From Scatosoma sp045632625 (GTDB taxonomy: Bacteria; Bacillota; Clostridia; Christensenellales; Borkfalkiaceae): 10,477 nucleotides of DNA. Location: NCBI GenBank assembly GCA_045632625.1, contig JAZQWZ010000152.1:1-10477 (forward strand), in the 5' to 3' direction. Positions 1 through 6,758 of the stretch are shown here, in pieces. The notes beneath the pieces are model-generated. The model was not told where the DNA came from. It searched no databases and worked only from the letters and a program-made list of their open reading frames with translations. Position 1 is the first letter of the stretch, and the number at the start of each line of letters is the position of its first letter. The position numbers and the translations under genes were made by a program.

Positions 1-1221
1 TTTCACAACTTGTTCCTTCGCCAAAGCCACGCTTTCGTAAAAATTGCCTTTGAGCTTGGATACGCGAATGGAACATTCGCCCTGTTCCGCTTGCGGTTCG
101 TCGCTATCTTTTTTCAACGTTTGATTTGCTTTTTTAAACAAACCCTCAAAAAGCGTGCGCGCGTGCGCAGGCTCGCTATCGGGAAGATGGGAAATTTTAC
201 GGATAAGAAGCGGATCGTCTTCGTCCGTTAAATCGATATGCAAATACCCTTTATGCGCGAAATAATACAGCATAGACGTTACGTCTTCGTTATCAATAAT
301 GCCGTCCAAACGTTTGCCCATCAGCATAGGATCCATTTCGTCAGGCGCAGAAACGTTCACGGAAGTGATAATTTCTTCGCGCTTGGGAAGCAGCATTGCC
401 ATCACGATGCTAAGTCCGCAAACAATCGCGCACACAAGCGCAATCCACCAACCGTTTTCGGTAAACACGTTCACCTTAGCAGCGCTTTGCAATACACCGT
501 CGCCCAGCGTAAAATCCAACGTGATGCCTTCCGCCATATATTCGTCAAAACGCGATTGATATACTCTATCCAGCGTATCCGCAGACAAAATCAGCGTAGT
601 GCTGTCGGGTTGGGATACTTGTACGTTCGCCGCGTTGGTCGTTGCACCGTACGCGCCCGAATATACGGTATATTGCAACTGGGAGTTGGCAGGGAAATGC
701 ATCGTTACCTGTACGTCATGCAAAGGAACGGACGAACCAAGCCCTACCAAATCGATCATCATACCGTCGCGACTTGCTCCGCCAAAGTGTTGCATAGTGT
801 AGCAAATGGTATATTCCCACGTGTTGCCTTTTTTCGCGCCGCCTACGCAGTTGATGTCCAAAAAGCCGGAAATATCGGGATTATCCGCCACGTAAAAGTA
901 AAACTCTTCGTTGCCTTCACACGTTGCCGATATATCGGTATAGCGCGTATTATCTTTGGGCAGCGCGTGATAAAACATACGCTTGTTTTCCAAAAATTCC
1001 ACACGAATGGTTTCTACTACGTTTACCGTTCTATCTTCGTTTACAGTATATACGGCATGGAATTTATGAATGATCATAACGTCGCCGCTTGCCGCATTCA
1101 CTGCGTACCTGCCCTGTTCGTTTGGTATAATTACCGCCAAAAGCAGGCAAAAAAGCGCAAGTAGGAACATAGCGGCTTTTATAGTAAGCCGCTGTGTTAT
1201 TTTATAAGTAGTTTTCATCAT
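1..1221 (-). CDS. DUF2207 domain membrane protein, cut at the left edge (3' end missing)
   Basis: The reverse strand is open from ATG at 1219-1221 to base 1: 407 codons with no stop, so the C-terminus lies outside the window. Residues 15-32 form a hydrophobic N-terminal segment with an Ala-rich stretch after it (around 41-45), consistent with a signal peptide or anchor. Residues about 46-255 form the presumed extracytoplasmic DUF2207 domain. Residues 256-279 form a second membrane segment, and the visible cytoplasmic part carries the family-like stretch around LDGIIDNEDVTSMLYY (305-320), followed by KGYLHIDL. DUF2207 proteins are of unknown function and often lie beside lemA, as here: the gap to the lemA stop is 6 bp. 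There is no good Shine-Dalgarno at normal distance, so translation may be coupled to lemA. Two adjacent ATG codons (1219-1221, 1216-1218) and a later ATG (1168-1170, residue 18) are possible starts. Family call fairly secure; function unknown. Confidence 0.85.
   Translation of the reverse strand, partial: MMKTTYKITQRLTIKAAMFLLALFCLLLAVIIPNEQGRYAVNAASGDVMIIHKFHAVYTVNEDRTVNVVETIRVEFLENKRMFYHALPKDNTRYTDISATCEGNEEFYFYVADNPDISGFLDINCVGGAKKGNTWEYTICYTMQHFGGASRDGMMIDLVGLGSSVPLHDVQVTMHFPANSQLQYTVYSGAYGATTNAANVQVSQPDSTTLILSADTLDRVYQSRFDEYMAEGITLDFTLGDGVLQSAAKVNVFTENGWWIALVCAIVCGLSIVMAMLLPKREEIITSVNVSAPDEMDPMLMGKRLDGIIDNEDVTSMLYYFAHKGYLHIDLTDEDDPLLIRKISHLPDSEPAHARTLFEGLFKKANQTLKKDSDEPQAEQGECSIRVSKLKGNFYESVALAKEQVVK
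1171..1193 (-). other. Hairpin in the early coding region of the DUF2207 mRNA
   Basis: AGCGGCTT (1171-1178) and AAGCCGCT (1186-1193) form a perfect 8-bp stem with a 7-nt loop. In the minus-strand transcript it lies about 25-50 nt after the first start codon and just before a second in-frame ATG at 1168-1170. No U-run follows on the minus strand, so it is not a standard terminator. It may affect translation or mRNA stability, or may be chance. Confidence 0.4.
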
Positions 1222-1227
1222 TTTTTC

Positions 1228-1824
1228 TTAAAAAGATACCTTTACGTTTTGACGTTCTTCTTCGCTGTCCAGTTCAAAATAGGGACGTTTTTTATACTCT
1301 TCGCCCATACGGGAACCAACGATATTCGCAGGGAAAATTTCAAGCTTAGTATTGAAAGATTTTACCACACCGTTGTAATAGCGGCGGGAGCTTTCCAGCT
1401 CGCTTTCAATCTTTTTAAGCTGACTTTGCAAATCCAAGAAATTGCTGTTAGCTTTCAAATCGGGGTAGCTTTCGGAAACTGCCGTAAAGAGCGTGCGCAA
1501 GCTGCCCGAAAGTTCGTTTGCCGCTTTCATTTTTTCTTCTTGACCTTTCGCCGCCATGGAAACGTTGCGCGCCGCCACTACTTTTTCCAAGGTTTCGCTT
1601 TCGTGCTTTGCATAGCCTTTTACCGTTTCCACCAAGTTGGGGATTAAATCAAATCTCTTTTTCAAGAACACGTCGATGGTTGCCCACGCTTCTTCCACTT
1701 TGTTTTTCAAGCGAACAAAATTGTTGCGCGTGCTAATCCACCAAAGCGCCACGATAAGAACAAGCACCACTGCAACGATAATCGCAATGATACCGCCCAT
1801 GCCCATCAATAAATTGTTAAACAT
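1228..1824 (-). CDS. lemA: LemA family membrane protein
   Basis: This 198-residue protein has the usual LemA layout and length. A hydrophobic N-terminal membrane helix spans residues about 10-30 (IIAIIVAVVLVLIVALWWI). A helical domain follows with the family's conserved stretches: EEAWATIDVFLKKRFDLIPN from residue 44, then ETVKGYAKHE (66-75), YPDLKANSNF (120-129), LQSQL (132-136), and a C-terminal part around RRYYN and FNTKLEIFP (147-165). The start is supported by AAAAGGAG at 1831-1838, six bases upstream of the ATG. LemA proteins are membrane anchored with a large helical domain. Their biochemical role is not settled, although links to envelope stress and to the neighbouring DUF2207 family are common. 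Here lemA is the first gene of a two-gene unit with DUF2207 and has its own perfect consensus promoter. Confidence 0.97.
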   Translation of the reverse strand: MFNNLLMGMGGIIAIIVAVVLVLIVALWWISTRNNFVRLKNKVEEAWATIDVFLKKRFDLIPNLVETVKGYAKHESETLEKVVAARNVSMAAKGQEEKMKAANELSGSLRTLFTAVSESYPDLKANSNFLDLQSQLKKIESELESSRRYYNGVVKSFNTKLEIFPANIVGSRMGEEYKKRPYFELDSEEERQNVKVSF

Positions 1825-1838
1825 AGTTTTCTCCTTTT

Positions 1839-1857
1839 GAAAATCCTATGGATTTTC
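1839..1857 (-). promoter_or_regulatory. 5'-leader hairpin just upstream of the lemA ribosome binding site
   Basis: GAAAATCC (1839-1846) and GGATTTTC (1850-1857) are perfect inverted repeats with a 3-nt spacer. They lie in the predicted lemA leader, between the likely transcription start (about 1870) and the AAAAGGAG site (1831-1838), which directly abuts the stem. A role in ribosome access or RNA stability is an inference. Confidence 0.45.
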
Positions 1858-1876
1858 TTTTTATTTGATTGCTTGT

Positions 1877-1905
1877 ATTATACTACGCTTTTTCCCATTT
1901 GTCAA
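1877..1905 (-). promoter_or_regulatory. Perfect sigma-A promoter for lemA-DUF2207
   Basis: On the minus strand TTGACA (1900-1905) is followed by exactly 17 bases and then TATAAT (1877-1882). Both hexamers match the sigma-A/sigma-70 consensus completely. Transcription would start near 1870, giving a leader of about 46 nt before the lemA ATG. This suggests strong housekeeping expression of lemA independent of the upstream operon, which ends at the terminator at 1928-1965. Confidence 0.88.
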
Positions 1906-1927
1906 GACCACAGTGTAAAAAATTACA

Positions 1928-1965
1928 TTAAAAAAACGAACGCAGCTTGTGCATACGTCCGTTTT
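1928..1965 (-). terminator. Intrinsic terminator after the DUF378 gene
   Basis: In the minus-strand transcript AACGGACG (1956-1963) can pair with CGTTCGTT (1935-1942) through one G-U pair. Short inner GCA/TGC pairing is possible, and the stem runs into a stretch of seven U (1930-1936). It lies about 20-50 bp after the DUF378 stop and before the lemA promoter, so it separates the two transcription units. Confidence 0.8.
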
Positions 1966-1986
1966 CTTTAAGGTTTTGATTACAGT

Positions 1987-2214
1987 TTAGTCCGCACGAC
2001 GGCTGTTTAACCACAAAACACCGTTCGTGATAATCGGCGACAAAATCAACCAAAGCGCCGCAAGCGCGATCAGCGTGTACACGATAATCGAACCTGCCGT
2101 TCTTGCGCCGGAAAATACGGTTGATACTAAGTTCAAATCAAACAGGCCGAATAAGCCCCAGTTGATTGCGCCGACAATAACCAAAACGTAAGCAATAATA
2201 TTGGCAATACGCAT
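1987..2214 (-). CDS. Small DUF378 (YuzA-like) membrane protein
   Basis: The 75-residue product matches the DUF378 pattern: two membrane helices (about 5-25 and 41-60), the conserved INWGLFGLF stretch at 17-25 in the first helix, and a family-like LIALAALWLIL segment (48-58) in the second. A short charged tail (SRRAD) ends the protein. DUF378 proteins are small integral membrane proteins of unknown function, common in Bacillota. The start is fixed by AGGAGGG at 2221-2227, six bases before the ATG. The gene lies 55 bp after the alpha/beta hydrolase stop, with a small hairpin in the gap, and is followed by a terminator. It is therefore probably the last gene of the marR-ABC-hydrolase operon, although its own weak promoter cannot be excluded. 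Nothing in the sequence ties it to the transporter's function. Confidence 0.92.
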   Translation of the reverse strand: MRIANIIAYVLVIVGAINWGLFGLFDLNLVSTVFSGARTAGSIIVYTLIALAALWLILSPIITNGVLWLNSRRAD

Positions 2215-2228
2215 AATCTTCCCTCCTA

Positions 2229-2249
2229 AAAACAGTATGTCCCTGTTTT
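2229..2249 (-). other. Small hairpin between the hydrolase and DUF378 genes
   Basis: AAAACAG (2229-2235) and CTGTTTT (2243-2249) form a 7-bp stem with a 7-nt loop. In the minus-strand transcript the stem is followed by only one or two further U before the AGGAGGG site of DUF378. It could be a weak terminator of the hydrolase message or a structure controlling ribosome access. AT-rich and modest. Confidence 0.4.
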
Positions 2250-2269
2250 AAAAGTTTATGCGCGCAATT

Positions 2270-3184
2270 TTATTTACTTTGCAACTGCGCCACCAAATCG
2301 GCAAGCACTTCTTGATTATCCGTTTCGTTGTGAATTTCGTGACGCAAGCCTTCGTATAGTCTTCCGTCTACGTTATGGTAGCCCACTTTTCGCATAAAGG
2401 CAAGCACCTTAGCAAAATTCTTTGCCCCGCCCAGCACGGGATCGTCCGCGCCCGACACAAAAAAGATGGGCAAGGCAGGATTTTGCACTGTATACAACTT
2501 TGCCGTGTAGGTGTGTTTCATCATGCGGAATAAGTTTTCAAATCCGTTGCAAGTAAAACGGAAATGCCCTTTGGGGTTGGAATAAAACTCGTTGATATTT
2601 TTGCGGTTTTTACTAAGCCAAGCGCCCTTTTCTTCTCCAGGGAATTTTTTATTACCCTTACCCGTGGAAAGATAGGAAAGCGTTTTGCAACGGTGGTATT
2701 TACCGCGGAAAAGCCCGATGGTTTTGGCAAGCATAATCGCCACGGGTGACAAGGGATTGTTGACGGGCGAACCGCAAATAATCGCCTTATCAATAAGCGT
2801 ATCGTGGCGTTGCAAATAACACCGCGCTACCATCGAGCCCATACTGTGCCCAAACAGCGTAATGGGCAAACGGGGGTACCGTGTACGTATCCATTTGGTA
2901 ACGTCTACGGCGTCTTGTATAATTCCTTGCGCTTTCTTTTCGTAAAAATAGCCCAAATCTTTTTTGTCTTTCACACTGTCGCCGTGACCGCGTTGGTCGT
3001 GACAAACCACCGTAAAACCATTTGTCGTAAAGTGTTCCATCAGCGGTAAATAGCGTTCCTTATATTCGCACATACCGTGCAAAATTTGCACCACGCCTTT
3101 GGCTTCGCCCTGCGGCTCGGCTACAAGCAAATGCAGCGTTAAACCGTCGAAGGAAGAAGCAAGCATAAACGTTTGAGTTTGCAT
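2270..3184 (-). CDS. Alpha/beta hydrolase, serine aminopeptidase S33 / lysophospholipase (PldB, monoacylglycerol lipase) type
   Basis: This 304-residue protein has the expected alpha/beta-hydrolase elements in order. The oxyanion-side motif QILHGMCEYKERY begins at residue 34. HDQRGHGDS (62-70) is typical of the PldB/monoacylglycerol lipase family. The nucleophile elbow GHSMG (112-116) has Ser114, the acid is probably Asp248 in SGADDPV (244-250), and the catalytic His282 lies in EGLRHEIHNE. Residues about 140-230 form the variable lid. No signal peptide is visible, so it is probably cytoplasmic. The family hydrolyses esters such as lysophospholipids or monoacylglycerols; the substrate here is unknown. 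The start is supported by TAAGGAG (3191-3197) six bases upstream. It follows the ABC transporter gene by 67 bp, a gap holding a large hairpin, and is likely cotranscribed with it. Confidence 0.93.
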   Translation of the reverse strand: MQTQTFMLASSFDGLTLHLLVAEPQGEAKGVVQILHGMCEYKERYLPLMEHFTTNGFTVVCHDQRGHGDSVKDKKDLGYFYEKKAQGIIQDAVDVTKWIRTRYPRLPITLFGHSMGSMVARCYLQRHDTLIDKAIICGSPVNNPLSPVAIMLAKTIGLFRGKYHRCKTLSYLSTGKGNKKFPGEEKGAWLSKNRKNINEFYSNPKGHFRFTCNGFENLFRMMKHTYTAKLYTVQNPALPIFFVSGADDPVLGGAKNFAKVLAFMRKVGYHNVDGRLYEGLRHEIHNETDNQEVLADLVAQLQSK

Positions 3185-3202
3185 TTTATTCTCCTTACTA
3201 TG

Positions 3203-3236
3203 CGTATGCCTTGCGCATTTCTACGCAAAGCATACG
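3203..3236 (-). other. Long hairpin between the ABC transporter and hydrolase genes
   Basis: CGTATGCCTTGCG (3203-3215) and CGCAAAGCATACG (3224-3236) form a 13-position stem with a single mismatch and an 8-nt loop. In the minus-strand transcript it lies between the ABC stop codon (3252) and the hydrolase ribosome binding site (3191-3197). No U-run follows on that strand, so full termination is unlikely. It could be an RNA-processing or mRNA-stabilising element that sets unequal expression of the two cistrons. Confidence 0.6.
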
Positions 3237-3251
3237 TTTCGTTTTCGTGTA

Positions 3252-6203
3252 TTATTCCGTACGCAAAGCGATAACGGGATCTTTCTTTGCCGCCGCCTTA
3301 GCAGGAATTAAACCGCTGATAAGCGTAAGCACAACGCTGACTACTACCATCGTAATTGCTGAGCCGATAGGTAAGGACGCAAGCGTTGCAATCCCCGTCA
3401 GCGAGCCAAGCAGTGCATTGACGCCGAACGATATCAAGTAGGTAACGACTACGCCGAATACACCCGACGTAAGACCGATGATAAACGTTTCTGCATTGAA
3501 CAAGTTTTTGATGTCTTTCTTGCGCGCGCCGAGTGAACGAAGCACACCGATTTCCTTGGTACGCTCCACCACCGATACGTAGGTGATAATCCCGATCATC
3601 ACTGACGAAACGACAAGGGAGATTGCCGTAAATGCAACAAGTACGTAGGTGATTGCGTTTAAAATGCTTTCTACCATAACCATCAAATCGCCAACGGTAT
3701 CGTTATAACGGATTTTTTGTCCCTTTTCGTGTGAATCGTTCCACGCGTCCAAATACGCAAGCACTTCTTCCTTTGCATCGAAGCTGTCCGTGTAAATTTT
3801 GATAGAGTTGGGGTTGGATTTACCGCCTACCGCACGAAGCGCCGTATCGCCGTAGAGCACGTACATATTGCCGCTCATAGCCGACATTCCACCTGCTTCC
3901 GGCACGTATTCAATATAATAACTATCCAGCGTTTTTGCCATACGACGGAAATGCACTTTATTTGTATTGTAATATTGTGCCATTTCCATAACTTTTGCCA
4001 TATATGCAGGAGAATTAGGTTCTAACGTTTCCAGTTCAGCAGCATATGCAGCCAGCGTTTCCAAAACTTTTGCCTGCTCTTTGGGTTGCTGGTTAAGCAA
4101 ATTGACAATATCCGATTTTTCGTTTACCTTTTGATATTCGCTATACAACTGTTCCGTGAAAAACAAACCGCTGCCAAGACAGCCGTAGGTAAGACCTTCC
4201 TTCAAACGCAACACGGCGGTAATTTCAATTTCAATACCGATTTCAATTTCCTTGCCGTTTTCATCTTTGGCTTTGGTATTCAAATCCGTGCGCGTGCCTG
4301 CATAATCCAACACGTATTCTTCGCCCGTCGATTGCGTATACACGGCGTCGTTGTAATATAACACGAATTTTTTACCGATAACGTTATTGAAATCGATATA
4401 CATGTCTTGCTTTTCTTCGCTAACTTGTTCGCCAGGTTTCGGGAACAAAGACATAAATTGTTGTTCGGAAATAAGACCAAGCTGTGCAAGCGTTAAGTCG
4501 GTTACGTCGTTATGTCCGCCGACAACCAACACTGCTTGATTGCTCTTTGTCGGGAATTTGGCGTTGTTGCCCACTACGTCGTATTGCGAAAGCACGTATT
4601 CGCCGTATTCTTCACTTGTCAAATCAGACGTGCCGGGCATCGTGCCGTAGATAGCGCCCAAATAATCGACAAGCGGCGCAAGGTTGGCGTACTTTTCTTC
4701 CTGTTCGGTAAGTTTTTGTCTATACGCTTCTTTGAGCGTGGAAAGGGACATTATGCGTTGCGCTTCCTGCCCGTCCTGTTCCACAGTTACTTGCGTAAAC
4801 AAGTTGTTGGAAAGGTTGATGCCTGTAGCGTACGCGATCGCCGTATAAATGGATTTATCCATGTTGTTCAAATACGCAAGGTATTCTTGCGACAAATCGT
4901 TGGTTACTGTCATGCCTTGCGCGATATTCGTCAAAAAGGAATTGACGTATACTTTATCCCCGATTTTATCCAGCTCGGGCATTTCGCTAAGCGAGTTCAT
5001 ACCCGTAATTACCGCCGTCATATCCATCGTCGTTTCGGTGATTTCCAAGGGGAAAGACGAAAGCATATCTTCCTGGGTTTTCTTAATATAGCCGTTAAAA
5101 CCGTTGGAAAGTGCAAGCACCAAGCAAACGCTGATGATACCGATACTGCCCGCTATCGCCGTAATCGCTGTTCTGCCTTTCTTCGTTAAAAGGTTACGCG
5201 CGGAAAGCGCAAGCGAGGTCAAAAAGGACATCGACGCGCTTTCTTTGGCTTTTTTCTTGCTTTGCTTATTTACTTGCTTTTTCGCTTGTTTTTTGGCTTT
5301 CTTTTCCGCTTTTTTGTCCGCCTTCGTTTGCATAGATACTTGCTCCGTAGGCGTTATCGGCTCTTGCGCGCAAAAAGTAAACTTATTGCCGCAGTGCGGG
5401 CATACGTATACACGCTTTACGCCCACCTGTGCTTGCGAAACACGCAAACCTTTATGGCACATATCGCAATACGCCACTGCGTCTACGTATTTGGGTTCTG
5501 CTTGCGTTGCTTGTTCTATTTCACCGTTATAGGGGTTGCTGTCTGCTACGACAAGCCCGTCTTGCAAACGCACGATACGCGTGGAATACGCCTCCGCAAT
5601 TTCGGGGTTGTGCGTAACCATAATTACCAAACGCTCGCCTGCAATTTCACGGATAAGATCCATGATTTGTTCGCTAGTAGTCGTATCCAACGCGCCCGTC
5701 GGCTCGTCAGCGAGTAAAATTTCGGGATTATTCACAAGCGCGCGGGCGATTGCCACACGTTGCATTTGACCGCCCGAAAGCTGGTTGGGACGTTTATGCA
5801 ATTCCGCGCCTAAACCAACGCGTTCCAACGCTTCTTTCGCGCGTTTTCTTCTTTCCGTTTTGGAAACGCCCGCAATCGTCAACGCAAGCTCAACGTTGGT
5901 GAGTACCGTTTGGTGGGGAATTAAGTTATACGATTGAAATACAAACCCGATACGGTGGTTTCTGTACACGTCCCAGTCGCGATCCTTATAATCTTTGGTA
6001 GATACGCCGTTGATGACCAAATCGCCCGACGTGTAATGGTCCAACCCGCCGATAATATTCAGCATCGTCGTTTTACCGCAACCGGACGCACCAAGAATGG
6101 ACACAAACTCGTTTTTTCTAAAACGCAACGTTACACCGCGGAGTGCATGCACAACGTTGCCGCCCGTTTGGTAATCCTTTACAATATTTTTAAGCTGCAA
6201 CAT
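3252..6203 (-). CDS. MacB/FtsX-type ABC exporter, ATPase and permease fused, with zinc-ribbon-like linker
   Basis: The 983-residue protein carries a whole half-transporter. Residues 1-222 are a LolD/MacB-type ATPase: Walker A GASGCGKT (38-45), Q-loop Gln90, signature LSGGQ (142-146), Walker B ILLADE (162-167) with Glu167, and H-loop His198. Residues 246-278 hold CxxC (246, 249), CxxC (268, 271) and a further Cys278, like a zinc ribbon. Residues 294-320 are strongly Lys-rich. The first membrane helix spans about 347-366, a large extracytoplasmic domain about 368-845, and three C-terminal FtsX helices about 848-876, 906-930 and 943-967, with the cytoplasmic motif ERTKEIGVLRSLGARKKDI between the first two. 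Such proteins act as dimers and move lipids, peptides or antibiotics or transmit force across the membrane, rather than importing small solutes. The substrate is unknown. Its ribosome site AAGGAG (6211-6216) overlaps the marR stop codon, so control by that regulator is likely. Confidence 0.95.
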   Translation of the reverse strand: MLQLKNIVKDYQTGGNVVHALRGVTLRFRKNEFVSILGASGCGKTTMLNIIGGLDHYTSGDLVINGVSTKDYKDRDWDVYRNHRIGFVFQSYNLIPHQTVLTNVELALTIAGVSKTERRKRAKEALERVGLGAELHKRPNQLSGGQMQRVAIARALVNNPEILLADEPTGALDTTTSEQIMDLIREIAGERLVIMVTHNPEIAEAYSTRIVRLQDGLVVADSNPYNGEIEQATQAEPKYVDAVAYCDMCHKGLRVSQAQVGVKRVYVCPHCGNKFTFCAQEPITPTEQVSMQTKADKKAEKKAKKQAKKQVNKQSKKKAKESASMSFLTSLALSARNLLTKKGRTAITAIAGSIGIISVCLVLALSNGFNGYIKKTQEDMLSSFPLEITETTMDMTAVITGMNSLSEMPELDKIGDKVYVNSFLTNIAQGMTVTNDLSQEYLAYLNNMDKSIYTAIAYATGINLSNNLFTQVTVEQDGQEAQRIMSLSTLKEAYRQKLTEQEEKYANLAPLVDYLGAIYGTMPGTSDLTSEEYGEYVLSQYDVVGNNAKFPTKSNQAVLVVGGHNDVTDLTLAQLGLISEQQFMSLFPKPGEQVSEEKQDMYIDFNNVIGKKFVLYYNDAVYTQSTGEEYVLDYAGTRTDLNTKAKDENGKEIEIGIEIEITAVLRLKEGLTYGCLGSGLFFTEQLYSEYQKVNEKSDIVNLLNQQPKEQAKVLETLAAYAAELETLEPNSPAYMAKVMEMAQYYNTNKVHFRRMAKTLDSYYIEYVPEAGGMSAMSGNMYVLYGDTALRAVGGKSNPNSIKIYTDSFDAKEEVLAYLDAWNDSHEKGQKIRYNDTVGDLMVMVESILNAITYVLVAFTAISLVVSSVMIGIITYVSVVERTKEIGVLRSLGARKKDIKNLFNAETFIIGLTSGVFGVVVTYLISFGVNALLGSLTGIATLASLPIGSAITMVVVSVVLTLISGLIPAKAAAKKDPVIALRTE
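5331..5346 (-). promoter_or_regulatory. Possible internal ribosome binding site and start in the ABC gene (Met291)
   Basis: GGAG (5343-5346) lies nine bases before an in-frame ATG (5331-5333, Met291), just ahead of the lysine-rich linker. If used, it would give a separate 693-residue permease beginning with the Lys-rich segment, in addition to the full fusion. The spacing is acceptable but the site is short and could be chance. Confidence 0.25.
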
Positions 6204-6210
6204 ATCCTTT

Positions 6211-6217
6211 CTCCTTA
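6211..6217 (-). promoter_or_regulatory. Shine-Dalgarno of the ABC gene overlapping the marR stop codon
   Basis: The minus strand reads TAAGGAG here: the TAA (6215-6217) ends the marR reading frame, while AAGGAG (6211-6216) is the ribosome site of the ABC gene, seven bases before its ATG. A ribosome finishing marR would sit on the ABC initiation region, which suggests coupled translation of regulator and transporter. Confidence 0.85.
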
Positions 6218-6715
6218 ACCCTTACACTTACAACCTTTTTTTATCTTCGTTACGTGTTGCGACATAAGCTCCATAAATTCGCTGTACAACGCGCTGAGCT
6301 GTTCAAATTTCTTTTCGCCGTATTCTTTTACAACCGTTTCAATAATACCGTGGCATTTTTCAATTTCGCCCTTATACGTTGCCATTACCGCTTCGTCAAT
6401 TTCTACGTATGCAATTTTTTTATCGTCTTGCGCGGAAACTCTGCGAAGAATTCCTTGTTCTTCCAAACGATTAACGATTTGCGATACCGCCGAGCGCGTA
6501 ATACCAAGGCGCGTGGCAAGCTGCGTAGAAATAATAGGCTTTCCCGTTGCTTTTGCCGTTGCTACTTCGCTTAATAAACGCAACTCCGTTTTGTTAAAAC
6601 GCCCTTTCTTTTCCATTACGAAAATTTCGTCGCGCTTGCGCAGCATTTGAAAAATTTGCGATAAATGTTTGCTTTGCTTTTCTTTTTCGTTGCTTTGTTG
6701 CACTTCCATCATCAT
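6215..6715 (-). CDS. MarR-family transcriptional regulator
   Basis: The 166-residue protein fits MarR length and architecture. N-terminal and C-terminal helices for dimerisation flank a winged helix-turn-helix at about 60-106: ISTQLATRLGI, recognition helix TRSAVSQIVNRLEEQG (73-88), then the wing ILRRVSAQDDKKIAYVEI with the family's RR...D pattern. MarR proteins usually repress their own operon and release DNA on binding a small ligand or on cysteine oxidation. Cysteines are Cys121, Cys162 and Cys164, the last two in a CxC tail (GCKCKG), which is unusual enough to note. Three consecutive ATG codons (6707-6715) leave the exact start open by two residues; AAAAGGAG at about 6724-6731 suits the first. 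It is first in the operon with the ABC exporter, and tandem inverted repeats over its promoter are likely binding sites. The ligand is unknown. Confidence 0.95.
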   Translation of the reverse strand: MMMEVQQSNEKEKQSKHLSQIFQMLRKRDEIFVMEKKGRFNKTELRLLSEVATAKATGKPIISTQLATRLGITRSAVSQIVNRLEEQGILRRVSAQDDKKIAYVEIDEAVMATYKGEIEKCHGIIETVVKEYGEKKFEQLSALYSEFMELMSQHVTKIKKGCKCKG

Positions 6716-6758
6716 TGTTTATACTCCTTTTCTTATGTTTATAACTTTACAATTATAT

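Noticed and set aside
238..1164. A 308-codon open frame on the plus strand
   Set aside because: It lies wholly opposite the DUF2207 gene, its product is rich in His, Arg and Phe with no recognisable domain, and it has no ribosome site. It is an antisense shadow.
3203..3240. The intercistronic hairpin as an intrinsic terminator
   Set aside because: On the transcribed minus strand no U-run follows. The T-rich stretch lies on the plus-strand side, where no gene ends.
4512..5189. A 225-codon open frame on the plus strand
   Set aside because: It is antisense to the extracytoplasmic domain of the ABC exporter and shows no family resemblance or start signal.
5229..5231. Met325 of the ABC protein as a separate permease start
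   Set aside because: No ribosome site precedes it; the site before Met291 is the only plausible internal start.
6752..6757. Perfect TATAAT as the marR -10 element
   Set aside because: It is 23 bases from the TTGACA at 6781-6786, too far for a normal promoter. TATACT at 6759-6764 with a 16-base spacer fits better.
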